From JBFXAF01 sp050178915 (GTDB lineage: Bacteria > Pseudomonadota > Alphaproteobacteria > Rhizobiales > Rhizobiaceae): a stretch of 23,106 nt of DNA. This document shows, in pieces, positions 14,456-22,390 of this stretch. Where the stretch lies: positions 1 to 23,106 of the forward strand of contig JBFXFO010000049.1 of assembly GCA_050178915.1 (NCBI GenBank). The letters run 5' to 3'. Position 1 is the first letter of the stretch. Each line of letters starts with the position of its first letter. The notes beneath the pieces were generated by a model. The model made no database searches, was not told where the DNA came from, and was given only the letters and a program-made list of their open reading frames with translations. Both the position numbers and the translations under genes were made by a program.

Positions 14456-15428
14456 GACCGTTCTCGTCGCCTTTCTCGCGCTGCTTGTCGAACGGGTCAC
14501 CGGATACCCGGATACGCTCTATCGCCTGATCGGGCACCCGGTCACCTGGATCGGCGCCGTCATTGCCTATCTCGACCGCACAATCAATCGCCCGTCATGG
14601 AGCGACATGACGCGGCGGATCGCCGGCGTCGCCGCCCTGCTGATCATGCTCGTGCTCGCGATCGGCATCAGTGCTGCCCTCGTATGGCTCGTCGGTTGGG
14701 GACCCTATGGCATTGCCGTCGCCGTCATCCTGGCCAGCACGCTGCCGGCCCAGAAGAGCCTTGGCAGCCATGTGCGCGACGTTGCCGATGCGCTGGATCG
14801 CGGAGGGCTGGCCGAGGGCCGCACCGCGGTATCGCGCATCGTGGGGCGTGATCCCGAGCGGCTCGACGAGGCCGGTGTGGCGCGCGCCGCGATCGAAAGC
14901 CTTGCCGAGAATTTTTCGGACGGCGTTGTCGCTCCGGCGATCTGGACGGCCGTCGGTGGTCTGGCGGGAGGCGTCGCCTACAAGGCCGTCAACACCGCCG
15001 ACTCGATGATCGGTCACACGACAGAGCGCCATGCGGCGTTCGGGTGGGCGTCGGCGCGCTTTGACGATCTCGTCAACCTGCCGGCCTCACGCCTGTCCGG
15101 GCTGCTGATCGTCGCCGCCTCGCGTTTCGTCGAGGGTGCCTCGTCGGGAGACGCGTGGCGCGCCATCCGCCGCGACGCGGCGAAGCACAAATCCCCGAAT
15201 GCCGGCTGGCCTGAGGCTGCGATGGCCGGCGCGCTCGGTATCGCGCTGGCCGGTCCCCGCCACTACCACGGGGTGATGGTCAATGACGGCTTCATGGGCG
15301 AAGGCGGTCGCGTGATCCTGACCTCGCGCGACATCCGCCGCGCGCTCAAGCTCTACTGGGTGGCGGATGCACTGCTGATCGGGCTCATCGGCGTCGTGGC
15401 GGGCATCCTGCTGGTCGCGCTGCCCTAG
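14454..15428 (+). CDS. cobD: Adenosylcobinamide-phosphate synthase (CobD/CbiB)
   Basis: A 324-residue inner-membrane protein that joins adenosylcobyric acid with aminopropanol phosphate to give adenosylcobinamide phosphate, directly using the product of the adjacent cobC. Hydrophobic segments are at about 1-15, 57-80, 84-98, 210-225 and 300-324. The conserved CbiB blocks include ESLAENFSDGVVAPA, YKAVNTADSMIGH and FDDLVNLPASRL. The ATG at 14454 lies in the same CATG as the cobC start on the other strand and has no strong ribosome site. The stop is 3 nt from the stop of convergent cobO. It is therefore transcribed alone between two opposing units. Confidence 0.94.
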   Translation: MTVLVAFLALLVERVTGYPDTLYRLIGHPVTWIGAVIAYLDRTINRPSWSDMTRRIAGVAALLIMLVLAIGISAALVWLVGWGPYGIAVAVILASTLPAQKSLGSHVRDVADALDRGGLAEGRTAVSRIVGRDPERLDEAGVARAAIESLAENFSDGVVAPAIWTAVGGLAGGVAYKAVNTADSMIGHTTERHAAFGWASARFDDLVNLPASRLSGLLIVAASRFVEGASSGDAWRAIRRDAAKHKSPNAGWPEAAMAGALGIALAGPRHYHGVMVNDGFMGEGGRVILTSRDIRRALKLYWVADALLIGLIGVVAGILLVALP

Positions 15429-15431
15429 CGC

Positions 15432-16043
15432 CTAGAACTCGATGCCCTTCTGCGCCTTCACTCCGGCTGCGAAGTGGTGCTTCACCAGCGTCATCTCGCT
15501 GACGAGGTCGGCAGCTTCGATCAGGGCCGGTTTGGCGTTGCGGCCGGTGACGACCACATGCAGATCGGGGCGGCGTGCCCGCAACGCAGCGACGACCTGA
15601 TCGAGGTCGAGATAGTCGTAGCGCAGCGCGATGTTCAGTTCGTCGAGGATGACCAGTCCCATCTCGGGATCGGCCATCAGCGCCAGCGCCTTCTCCCAGG
15701 CGCGGGTTGCGGCGGCGACATCGCGTTCGCGGTCCTGTGTCTCCCAGGTGAACCCTTCGCCCATGGCATGCCATTCGACGCGGTCGCCGAAGGCCTGCAT
15801 CGCGTCCTTTTCACCGGTGTGCCACGCGCCTTTGACAAACTGCACGACGCCGACCTTGCGGCCGTGGCCGAGCATGCGCAGCGCGAGCCCGAAGGCGGCG
15901 GTCGACTTGCCCTTGCCCGGACCCGTGTTGACGATCAGCAGGCCCTTCTCGATCGTCTTCGAGGCGACCTCGGCGTCCTGCACGGCCTTGCGCTTGGCCA
16001 TCTTGGCGCGGTGCTTTTCTGCATCCTGGGCAGCTTGCGTCAT
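15432..16043 (-). CDS. cobO: Corrinoid adenosyltransferase CobO
   Basis: A 203-residue CobA/CobO-type ATP:corrinoid adenosyltransferase that attaches the 5'-deoxyadenosyl group to reduced corrinoids (cob(I)yrinic acid a,c-diamide in the aerobic pathway). The unusual P-loop TGPGKGKST (residues 40-48), characteristic of this family and binding ATP in the reverse orientation, is clear. FVKGAWHTGEKDA, the Trp/Phe-containing MGEGFTWETQD and LDELNIALRYDYLD follow. A basic N-terminal extension of about 30 residues precedes the core. The ATG directly abuts the cobU TGA with no gap, so translation is probably coupled. It is the last gene of the riboswitch-led cbtB-cbtA-cobU-cobO unit. Confidence 0.95.
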   Translation of the reverse strand: MTQAAQDAEKHRAKMAKRKAVQDAEVASKTIEKGLLIVNTGPGKGKSTAAFGLALRMLGHGRKVGVVQFVKGAWHTGEKDAMQAFGDRVEWHAMGEGFTWETQDRERDVAAATRAWEKALALMADPEMGLVILDELNIALRYDYLDLDQVVAALRARRPDLHVVVTGRNAKPALIEAADLVSEMTLVKHHFAAGVKAQKGIEF

Positions 16044-16553
16044 TCATTTCACCTGCAGAGGAAGACCGGCGACCATGAGCAGCACGCGGCCTGCAATCGC
16101 TGCGACCTGCGCATTCAGGCGCCCCTGCGCATCGCGGAAGCGCCGGCCCAGCGGCGTGTCGGGCACAATACCCATGCCGACTTCGTTGGAGACGACGAAC
16201 CAGTGGCCGCGCGGCTTTGCCAGCACGTCGACGAGCTGGGCGGTTTCACGATCGAGATCGGCATCGGCCAGCATGCGGTTGGAAAGCCAGAGGGTCAGGC
16301 AATCGACCAGCACCGGCGCCCCGCTCGGCACGGCCTCGATCGCCGCGACGAGATCGTGCGGGGCCTCGACCGTCTGCCAGCCGGCGTCGCGGCGCTGGCG
16401 GTGCAGCGCAATGCGCTCCTGCATCTCCGCATCGAAGGCCTGTGCCGTCGCGATATAGGTCCACGGCGCAGGCAGCGCCGTGGACAGGCGTTCGGCGTGC
16501 GCGCTCTTGCCGGAGCGCGCACCGCCAATGAGCAGAGTCAGGTGCTCAGGCAA
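16044..16553 (-). CDS. cobU: Bifunctional adenosylcobinamide kinase/guanylyltransferase (CobU/CobP)
   Basis: A 169-residue enzyme that phosphorylates adenosylcobinamide with a nucleoside triphosphate and then transfers GMP from GTP to form adenosylcobinamide-GDP. The P-loop GGARSGKS is at residues 10-17, and H51 in ERIALHRQRR is the guanylylated His of the family. VDCLTLWLSN and VVSNEVGMGIVP are further conserved blocks. No ATG gives a correct N-terminus. The TTG at 16553 puts LTLLIGGARSGKS where the family begins and overlaps the cbtA end by 8 nt; longer readings run into cbtA-coding sequence. It also serves cobinamide salvage, which fits its place beside CobO and a cobalt transporter. Confidence 0.92.
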   Translation of the reverse strand: MPEHLTLLIGGARSGKSAHAERLSTALPAPWTYIATAQAFDAEMQERIALHRQRRDAGWQTVEAPHDLVAAIEAVPSGAPVLVDCLTLWLSNRMLADADLDRETAQLVDVLAKPRGHWFVVSNEVGMGIVPDTPLGRRFRDAQGRLNAQVAAIAGRVLLMVAGLPLQVK

Positions 16554-17301
16554 GCCGGGCCGACAGCTTCTCGTCCGGCGCGGCGAGGAAACGCTGGCGC
16601 AGCGAGCCAACTGCGGCGCCGAGCGAAAGCCAGAAGGCGAGGTTGGTCAGTGTCACCAGCACCACGAACCGTTGGTGCAGGTCTGGCGGAATGGGCGAGT
16701 CGTGCGAAACCGGCTGCGGCGCGCCGATGATGTGCGGTGCCGCGATCAACGCCACGCCGATGACCGCCGAAACCGGGTCGCGGCGGAAGACCACCAGTGC
16801 AAGGCCAATCGCCGTGGCGATCACCGTGCCGACCCACCAGATCTGTCGGTCCATCAGGTCCGCGGCCGGCATGGCCGGGAGTTCCGGCGGCAGGCCGAGA
16901 CCCGGCGCCAGCGTGAAGATGGCAAAACCGGCAAAACCCCAGAACAGGCCTCGGCGCCAGCCGGCGATGCCGCCCAGCAGTTCGGAGCCGGCGACCAGCA
17001 GCAGCGCAAAGCCGATGCCGCTCGCGACATTCGCCATCACATTGAAGGCGAAGCGCTCGAAGCCGTCTGCGGGTCCCCAGCCTTCCTCTTCCTCGGCGGC
17101 GGGAGCAGCCTCGGCCGGGCTGGCCGGCTGCGCTTCCTCGGCGGAAACGACGGCGTGGTGACCGCCGCCGCCGGCGTTCTCGAATGTCTCCGCCTGCAGG
17201 ATCAGCGGGACGGTGGTGAAGCTCTGCAATGCCGCCAGCACCACTCCGCCGAACAGGCCGGAGAGCACCGCGACGAAAAAGACGTTGCGGAACAAGGTCA
17301 T
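16546..17301 (-). CDS. cbtA: CbtA cobalt transporter subunit
   Basis: A 251-residue inner-membrane protein of the CbtA family, a predicted cobalt transporter found next to cobalamin riboswitches. Five hydrophobic segments are visible at about 5-27, 85-110, 117-135, 154-172 and 178-193, plus a sixth, weaker one at about 213-232. A soluble, acidic, Ala/Pro/Glu-rich loop (about 45-77), preceded by GGGGHH, separates the first two and could bring metal to the channel. The ATG at 17301 follows the cbtB stop by 20 nt. Transport of cobalt rests on family and context; nickel cannot be excluded. Confidence 0.9.
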   Translation of the reverse strand: MTLFRNVFFVAVLSGLFGGVVLAALQSFTTVPLILQAETFENAGGGGHHAVVSAEEAQPASPAEAAPAAEEEEGWGPADGFERFAFNVMANVASGIGFALLLVAGSELLGGIAGWRRGLFWGFAGFAIFTLAPGLGLPPELPAMPAADLMDRQIWWVGTVIATAIGLALVVFRRDPVSAVIGVALIAAPHIIGAPQPVSHDSPIPPDLHQRFVVLVTLTNLAFWLSLGAAVGSLRQRFLAAPDEKLSARLA

Positions 17302-17321
17302 GGGATTGGGGGCCTACCGGG

Positions 17322-17495
17322 TCAGTGGCAGGGGAACGCCATCGAATGGCGGTAGTCGTGTCCGGCATTGTGGACGGCCTCGATATGCGAGAAGCCGACG
17401 AAGCCGGTGATGAAGATGCCGCAGATGGCGGCGAGCACGAGCTGCATCACACGCGATGAAGCGGATGCGGCCGAGACGGTTGTCGAGGTAGCCAT
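17322..17495 (-). CDS. cbtB: CbtB small cobalt transporter subunit
   Basis: A 57-residue single-span membrane protein of the CbtB family, partner of CbtA. One hydrophobic helix spans about residues 16-36. It is followed by a His-rich tail: H37, H42, H46, H50 and the final C56-H57, plausible ligands for Co(II). The ATG at 17495 has a strong GGATAGGA ribosome site; a longer in-frame reading would start within the riboswitch leader and is not credible. It is the first gene behind the - strand riboswitch, which marks the unit as B12-repressed. Confidence 0.93.
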   Translation of the reverse strand: MATSTTVSAASASSRVMQLVLAAICGIFITGFVGFSHIEAVHNAGHDYRHSMAFPCH

Positions 17496-17509
17496 GGTCC
17501 TATCCTTTC

Positions 17510-17526
17510 GCCCTCCACCCGAGGGC
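17510..17526 (-). promoter_or_regulatory. Hairpin between riboswitch and cbtB ribosome site
   Basis: GCCCTC and GAGGGC form a perfect 6-bp stem with a 5-nt loop, ending just before the GGATAGGA of cbtB on the - strand. No U-run follows, so it is unlikely to be an intrinsic terminator. It is better placed to affect ribosome access as part of the riboswitch expression platform. Confidence 0.5.
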
Positions 17527-17536
17527 CATGAGTTTC

Positions 17537-17706
17537 GCCGGCGGCAGGTCTCCTGGCTCACGACTTGGTGTCCGGACCCGCCTTCCCAAGGTTTCCCTCA
17601 GTGGCTCTTCGGGGCTGGACGCGTCGCTTACAGTTGCGGGGGCAGCCACGGCTTTGGACATCGTCCGTACCGTATTCCCTCTTCTTCCCGTGCGGGAACC
17701 GTCGAC
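17537..17706 (-). promoter_or_regulatory. Cobalamin riboswitch controlling cbtB-cbtA-cobU-cobO
   Basis: Read on the - strand, this leader carries the diagnostic elements in order: the GAGGGAATACGG block, the core CCCGCAACTGTAAGCG (17640-17625), the B12 box GCCACTG (17605-17599) and the 3' element AGCCAGGAGACCTGCC (17558-17543). The exact ends are estimates from the conserved elements. Binding of adenosylcobalamin to this class normally reduces expression of the genes behind it. Here those are cobalt uptake and late adenosylation and nucleotide-loop enzymes. Confidence 0.95.
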
Positions 17707-17714
17707 AAAACGAG

Positions 17715-17743
17715 TCATAGGCGGATTTGGCGAGAGCGGCAAA
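17715..17743 (-). promoter_or_regulatory. Promoter of the cbtB riboswitch transcript
   Basis: On the - strand TTTGCC (17743-17738) and CTATGA (17720-17715) are 17 nt apart, each matching 4 of 6 positions of CTTGAC and CTATAT. The predicted start near 17708 coincides with the 5' end of the riboswitch, which supports the call. Confidence 0.55.
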
Positions 17744-17759
17744 CGCAATTTCCGACGCG

Positions 17760-17788
17760 TTGACACCCGCTTGCGAGAGGCCCTAAAT
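17760..17788 (+). promoter_or_regulatory. Promoter of the cobW riboswitch transcript
   Basis: TTGACA (17760-17765) is a perfect sigma70 -35 box, followed after exactly 17 nt by CTAAAT (17783-17788). The predicted start near 17795 falls one base before the 5' strand of the riboswitch closing stem. This agreement makes it the most convincing promoter in the window. Confidence 0.75.
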
Positions 17789-17795
17789 CCCCTGC

Positions 17796-17966
17796 GACGG
17801 TCCCTGTCGTGCAAATGACAGGGCTAAGAGGGAATGCGGTGCGGGTAATACCCAATGCCGTGGCTGTCCCCGCAACTGTAAGCGGCGAGTATGGGCCAAT
17901 GCCACTGGGAGCGTTCCCGGGAAGGCGGCTCGAAGCGCGGACCCGCGAGCCAGGAGACCTGCCGTC
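17796..17966 (+). promoter_or_regulatory. Cobalamin riboswitch controlling cobW-cobN-cobG
   Basis: The closing stem pairs GACGG (17796-17800) with CCGTC (17962-17966). Inside are a 7-bp hairpin (17802-17808 with 17817-17823), the GAGGGAATGCGGTG block, the core CCCCGCAACTGTAAGCG (17868-17884), the B12 box GCCACTG (17901-17907) and AGCCAGGAGACCTGCC (17948-17963). The downstream TGCCC (17985-17989) can pair with GGGCA (18002-18006) directly before the cobW ribosome site AAGGAGACAGGA. With no U-run there, control by ribosome access looks more likely than termination. Confidence 0.96.
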
Positions 17967-18017
17967 AATGCAAGAGAATCCAACTGCCCGGCGGGTGACG
18001 TGGGCAAGGAGACAGGA

Positions 18018-19055
18018 ATGACCGCTTCCCTCTCACGCGTGCCGTGCACCGTGATCACCGGCTTTCTCGGCGCCGGCAAGACGACCCTGATCCGCAATTT
18101 GCTGGAAAATCTGGAGGGCAAGCGCCTCGCCATCATCGTCAACGAGTTTGGCGATGTCGGCATCGACGGCTCCATCCTGAAAGGCTGCGGCATCGACGTC
18201 TGCCCCGAAGAGAACGTGGTCGAGCTGGCCAATGGCTGCATCTGCTGCACCGTCGCGGACGATTTCGTGCCGGCGCTCGACGCCATCCTGTCGCGCAGTC
18301 CGAAGGTCGATCACATCCTGATCGAGACCTCCGGACTGGCCCTGCCGAAGCCGCTGGTGCAGGCCTTCCAGTGGCCGAGCGTGAAGGGTCGCGTGACCGT
18401 GGACGGCGTTGTCGCTGTCGTCGATGGCGCGGCGCTCGCGGAAGGACGCGTGGCCTCGGATATGGACGCGCTCGCGGCGCAGCGCGCGGCCGACGAGAGC
18501 CTCGATCATGACGACCCGGTCGAGGAGGTGTTCGAGGATCAGGTGGCCTGCGCCGACCTGATCATCCTGTCCAAGAGCGACCTGCTCGACGCCGAAGGCG
18601 CTGCACGCGCAACCACGCTGGTCGGCGAGCATGCGGCGCGCGCCGTCAAGATTGTGCCTGCCACGCATGGCAAGGTCGACCCGTCGGTGCTGCTCGGCCT
18701 TGGCCTTGCCGTCGAGGATGACATCGAGAACCGCAAGACACATCACGACGACGAACTCGATCACGAGCATGACGAGTTCGACAGCTTTGTCGTCGAGATC
18801 CCTGCCACCACGAGCCCGGAAACGCTGGCGAAGCGGGTCGAGCAGGCGGCGGAAGCCGAAAACGTGCTGCGTGTGAAAGGCTTTGTGGAGGTCGCCGGAA
18901 AGCCCATGCGGCTGCTGGTGCAAGGTGTCGGACCGCGTGTTTCGCACCAGTATGACCGGGCTTGGGAACCAGGTGAGGATCGCCGCAGCAGGCTCGTCGT
19001 GATCGGCCTCAAGGGCCTCGACCGCGCAGCGATCGAGGGCATCCTGCAAGGATAG
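18018..19055 (+). CDS. cobW: CobW, G3E-family metal-chaperone GTPase
   Basis: A 345-residue GTPase of the COG0523/G3E family. CobW is thought to supply Co(II) to the cobaltochelatase. The P-loop GFLGAGKTT is at 15-23, the metal-binding C74-I-C76-C77 motif (NGCICCTV) follows, the switch segment IETSGLALP is at 102-110 and the guanine-specificity motif SKSD at 184-187. A His/Asp-rich stretch (241-252, HHDDELDHEHDE) links to the CobW C-terminal domain (about 255-345). I chose the ATG at 18018, behind AAGGAGACAGGA, over an upstream in-frame GTG at 18000. It is the first gene behind the + strand riboswitch and is followed by cobN after 2 nt, matching the proposed chaperone-to-chelatase handover. 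Confidence 0.95.
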   Translation: MTASLSRVPCTVITGFLGAGKTTLIRNLLENLEGKRLAIIVNEFGDVGIDGSILKGCGIDVCPEENVVELANGCICCTVADDFVPALDAILSRSPKVDHILIETSGLALPKPLVQAFQWPSVKGRVTVDGVVAVVDGAALAEGRVASDMDALAAQRAADESLDHDDPVEEVFEDQVACADLIILSKSDLLDAEGAARATTLVGEHAARAVKIVPATHGKVDPSVLLGLGLAVEDDIENRKTHHDDELDHEHDEFDSFVVEIPATTSPETLAKRVEQAAEAENVLRVKGFVEVAGKPMRLLVQGVGPRVSHQYDRAWEPGEDRRSRLVVIGLKGLDRAAIEGILQG

Positions 19056-19057
19056 AG

Positions 19058-22000
19058 ATGCACCTCCTCAACACGACATCAGCCTCGCTGGACGAGCTCG
19101 CCGAGCCGGTCGATCTCGGTCAGGCCGCCGCGGATGTCGCTGCCCTGTCGTTCAGCGACAGCGACCTGTCTGCGCTGGCGGCAGCCTGGAAGCGGGAGCG
19201 CGACGCCCTGCCCGCCATGCGGCTGGCGGCGCTGCGTGATCTTCGCCATCCCATGTCGATCGACCTTTGGATCGACAGCGTCGCACGGCACTCAAAGGTG
19301 ATCCTGGTGCGCGTTCTCGGCGGCTATGACTGGTGGCGCTACGGGGCCGACCGGCTGGCCACTGTGGCGCGCGAGCGCGGTATCGCTCTGGCTCTTCTGC
19401 CGGGCGAATGCCGCGAGCGCGACGAACGTCTTGTCGCGCTTTCGACCGTGCCTCCCGCTGAGATCGACACGCTGCTGGCCAGTTTTCGCGAGGGCGGGCC
19501 TGAGAACATGCGCGCGCTGCTGCGCCGGCTGGCGGCGCTTGCTGCTTTCGACGTCGCGCAGATCGAGCCCTCGCCTGTTCCGAAGGCCGGGTTCTACGAT
19601 CCCGTGACCGGACGCCTTTCCACCAAAGTCGCGCGCATTGCGCCGGACAAGCCTGTCGTTCCCATCCTCTTCTATCGCTCGATGCTGCTGGCCTCCGACG
19701 CCGCGCCGATCGAAGCGCTCGCACACGCGCTGTCGGCGCATGGCATGCAGGCAGTGCCGATCTTCGTCTCGAGTCTGAAGGACGCGGAATCTCTCGCGCT
19801 TGTCGAGCACGCCTTCTCCATTCTGCAGCCGACGGTGATCGTCTCGACCACGGCCTTTGCGGCAGGCGCCGAGGCCGGAGCGGAATCGATGTTCGACCGC
19901 GCCGGCGTGCCGGTATTGCAGGCGGTCGTCGCCACCACGCGGCGCGAGGCGTGGGCGGACGGGGCGCGTGGGCTGACCGCCGCCGATCTCGCGATGCACG
20001 TGATCCTGCCGGAGCTGGACGGTCGCGTGCTCGCCGGAGCCATCTCGTTCAAGCAGGCGGGCGAGCCCGATGCCGAGCTTGGCTTCAGCGGACAGGATAA
20101 CCGGCCGGAGGCTGATCGCGTCGAGCAGGTCGCGCGCCGTGCCGCGGCGCTTGTGCGGCTGGCGCGAACGCCGGCCGCCGAGCGCAAGGTGACCATCATC
20201 CTGCCGGACTATCCCGGTGCTGAAGGCCGTACGGGCTATGCGGTCGGGCTCGACGTGCAGGAGTCGGTTCTCGCCATGCTCGCCGACCTGAGGGGCGCCG
20301 GTTACCACGTTGAGCATATGCCCGAGACGGCGCGGGATCTCGTGCGGCTGTTGCAGGAGGCGCGCCCTGCGATCGCGCTGACGGAGTATGTGGAAGCCAC
20401 GGCGACATTACCCGAGGACGCGCGGACCGCCGTCGAAGCCGCATGGGGCGATGCATCGACAGACCCCGGCGTTGCGGACGGGCGCTTCCATTTCCGTCAC
20501 ATCGTCTGCGGCAATGTCACCATCGCGCTGGCGCCGGAGCGCGGCCGTTCCGCCGACCGGCGTAAGGATTACCACGATCCGGCGCTGCCGCCGCGCCATG
20601 CGTTGGTCGCCTTCGGCCTCTGGATGCAGGCGCGCTCGCACGCGCTCGTGCATGTCGGTGCACATGGCACGCTGGAATGGCTGCCGGGCAAGACAGTGGC
20701 ACTCAGCGCCACCTGCTTCCCCGAGATTGTCACGGGTGCCCTGCCCGTCATCTATCCGTTCATCGTCAGCAATCCCGGCGAGGCCGCGCAGGCCAAGCGC
20801 CGCATCGCCGCCGTCACCCTCGGGCATCTGCCGCCGCCGGTTCTCGCCGGGCTCGATCCCGACCAGCAGGCGCTGGAACGCCTCGTCGACGAATACGCGC
20901 AGGCCGACGGGCTGGACCGCCGCCGCCGCGACCGGCTGGCGAAGCTGATCGTCGAAACGGCCTCGCGCACCGGTCTCGGGCCGCGCGCCGGCGTCTCGCC
21001 CGACGACGATACCGACACGGCGCTGCGCACCATCGACGCGTGGCTCTGCGATCTGAAGGATCTGTCGATCAAGGATGGCCTGCACGTCTTCGGCCGATCT
21101 GGCGAGGGCGATCCTGCCCGCGCCGAGAGCGCCGGGCGCGAGCGCGCGGCGGTTCTGGCCGCGCTCGATGGCCGCCACATTCCGGCCGGACCGTCCGGCG
21201 CGCCCGGACGCGGCCGAACCGACGTGCTGCCGACCGGCCGCAACCTGTTCGCCGCCGATCCGCGCACGATGCCGACGCCCACCGCCTTCGCGCTGGGCAA
21301 GATGGCTGCCGACGAGGTGGTCAGGCAGTATGCGCAGGAACATGGCGACTGGCCGCGCTCGCTGATCATCGACCTGTGGGGCAGTGCCAGCCTGCGCACT
21401 GGCGGAGAGGAGATCGCGCAGGGGCTGGCGCTGATGGGCTGCGCCCCGCAATGGGACGCCGCCACCGGTCGCGTCAGCGGAGTTGAGGTGCTGCCGGTCG
21501 CCAGTCTCGGACGGTCGCGAGTGGATGTGACTTTCCGCATCTCCGGCCTGTTCCGCGACATGTTCCCGGTGCAGATCGCGCTGTTGTCGGCGGCGGCGCA
21601 GGCAGTCGCGGCGCGCGACGAAAATCCCGGCGAGAATCCGCTGGCAGAACTCGCCAAGGGCACGGGCGAAACCCCTGCCCGCGTGTTCGGCTCGTCGCCC
21701 GGCACCTACGGCTCCGGCGTCGAGGAGATGGTCCGAGACGGCAGCTGGGACGTGCGCGAGGATGTTGGCCGCGCCTATCTCGACGCCGCCTCGCACGCTT
21801 ACGGCGGTCCGGATGGCGAGGAACGGCATGCACCCGGCGCCTTCGGTGAACAGGTGGCGCGCGCCGATCTGCTGGTGCATTCCGGCGACGACCCCGGTCG
21901 CGACCTGCTCGAAGGATCTGCCGACATGGCCTTTATCGGCGGCTTCTCCGCCGCCGTTGCCGCCCTCGGCGGCAAGGCCGATGTCGTGGTGCTGGATACG

Positions 22001-22390
22001 ACCGACCCGAAACGGCCGAAGGCTCGTTCGGTCGGGCAGGCGGTCGGGCGTGTGGTGCGGGCGCGCGCGACCAATCCCCGCTTCATCGAGGGCCAGTTGC
22101 GGCATGGGCCGCGCGGTGCGTCGGAGTTTGCCGAGACCGTCGATCGCCTCGTCGGCTTTGCTGAAACGACGCACGCCATTCCCGGCGGTCTGATCGAGGC
22201 GCTTTACGATTCCTATCTCGGCGATGCCACCGTGCGCGCCTTCCTGCTGCGTGAGAATCCTGCAGCCGCGCATGTGATCGCGCGACGCTTCGCCGATGCG
22301 CGGCGCCGCGGGCTGTGGCATCCGCTGCGCAATTCGATCGACGACGATCTGACGGCGCTGATGGCCGAGGCGCGCGAGGTCGCCGCATGA
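19058..22390 (+). CDS. cobN: Cobaltochelatase large subunit CobN
   Basis: A 1110-residue subunit of the aerobic ATP-dependent cobaltochelatase (CobN with CobS and CobT), which inserts Co(II) into hydrogenobyrinic acid a,c-diamide. Conserved blocks include HPMSIDLWIDSVARHSK near the N-terminus, VHVGAHGTLEWLPGKTVAL, YPFIVSNPGEAAQAKRR, PAGPSGAPGRGRTDVLPTGRN and RISGLFRDMFPVQIAL. The ATG at 19058 is preceded by AAGGATAGAG just after the cobW stop. The protein is shorter than the Pseudomonas denitrificans enzyme I recall (about 1275 residues); the loss appears to lie between residues 679 and 703, while both flanks are well conserved. CobS and CobT are not in this window. The stop overlaps the cobG start as ATGA. 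Confidence 0.96.
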   Translation: MHLLNTTSASLDELAEPVDLGQAAADVAALSFSDSDLSALAAAWKRERDALPAMRLAALRDLRHPMSIDLWIDSVARHSKVILVRVLGGYDWWRYGADRLATVARERGIALALLPGECRERDERLVALSTVPPAEIDTLLASFREGGPENMRALLRRLAALAAFDVAQIEPSPVPKAGFYDPVTGRLSTKVARIAPDKPVVPILFYRSMLLASDAAPIEALAHALSAHGMQAVPIFVSSLKDAESLALVEHAFSILQPTVIVSTTAFAAGAEAGAESMFDRAGVPVLQAVVATTRREAWADGARGLTAADLAMHVILPELDGRVLAGAISFKQAGEPDAELGFSGQDNRPEADRVEQVARRAAALVRLARTPAAERKVTIILPDYPGAEGRTGYAVGLDVQESVLAMLADLRGAGYHVEHMPETARDLVRLLQEARPAIALTEYVEATATLPEDARTAVEAAWGDASTDPGVADGRFHFRHIVCGNVTIALAPERGRSADRRKDYHDPALPPRHALVAFGLWMQARSHALVHVGAHGTLEWLPGKTVALSATCFPEIVTGALPVIYPFIVSNPGEAAQAKRRIAAVTLGHLPPPVLAGLDPDQQALERLVDEYAQADGLDRRRRDRLAKLIVETASRTGLGPRAGVSPDDDTDTALRTIDAWLCDLKDLSIKDGLHVFGRSGEGDPARAESAGRERAAVLAALDGRHIPAGPSGAPGRGRTDVLPTGRNLFAADPRTMPTPTAFALGKMAADEVVRQYAQEHGDWPRSLIIDLWGSASLRTGGEEIAQGLALMGCAPQWDAATGRVSGVEVLPVASLGRSRVDVTFRISGLFRDMFPVQIALLSAAAQAVAARDENPGENPLAELAKGTGETPARVFGSSPGTYGSGVEEMVRDGSWDVREDVGRAYLDAASHAYGGPDGEERHAPGAFGEQVARADLLVHSGDDPGRDLLEGSADMAFIGGFSAAVAALGGKADVVVLDTTDPKRPKARSVGQAVGRVVRARATNPRFIEGQLRHGPRGASEFAETVDRLVGFAETTHAIPGGLIEALYDSYLGDATVRAFLLRENPAAAHVIARRFADARRRGLWHPLRNSIDDDLTALMAEAREVAA

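Noticed and set aside
15474..16730. 418-codon open frame on the + strand opposite cobO, cobU and part of cbtA
   Set aside because: It spans three convincing genes on the other strand and has no family resemblance.
20408..22321. 637-codon open frame on the - strand opposite cobN
   Set aside because: It is fully antisense to a well-conserved gene, has no recognisable domain and reads as Arg/Ala/Gly-rich low-complexity protein, as expected from GC-rich codon use on the other strand.
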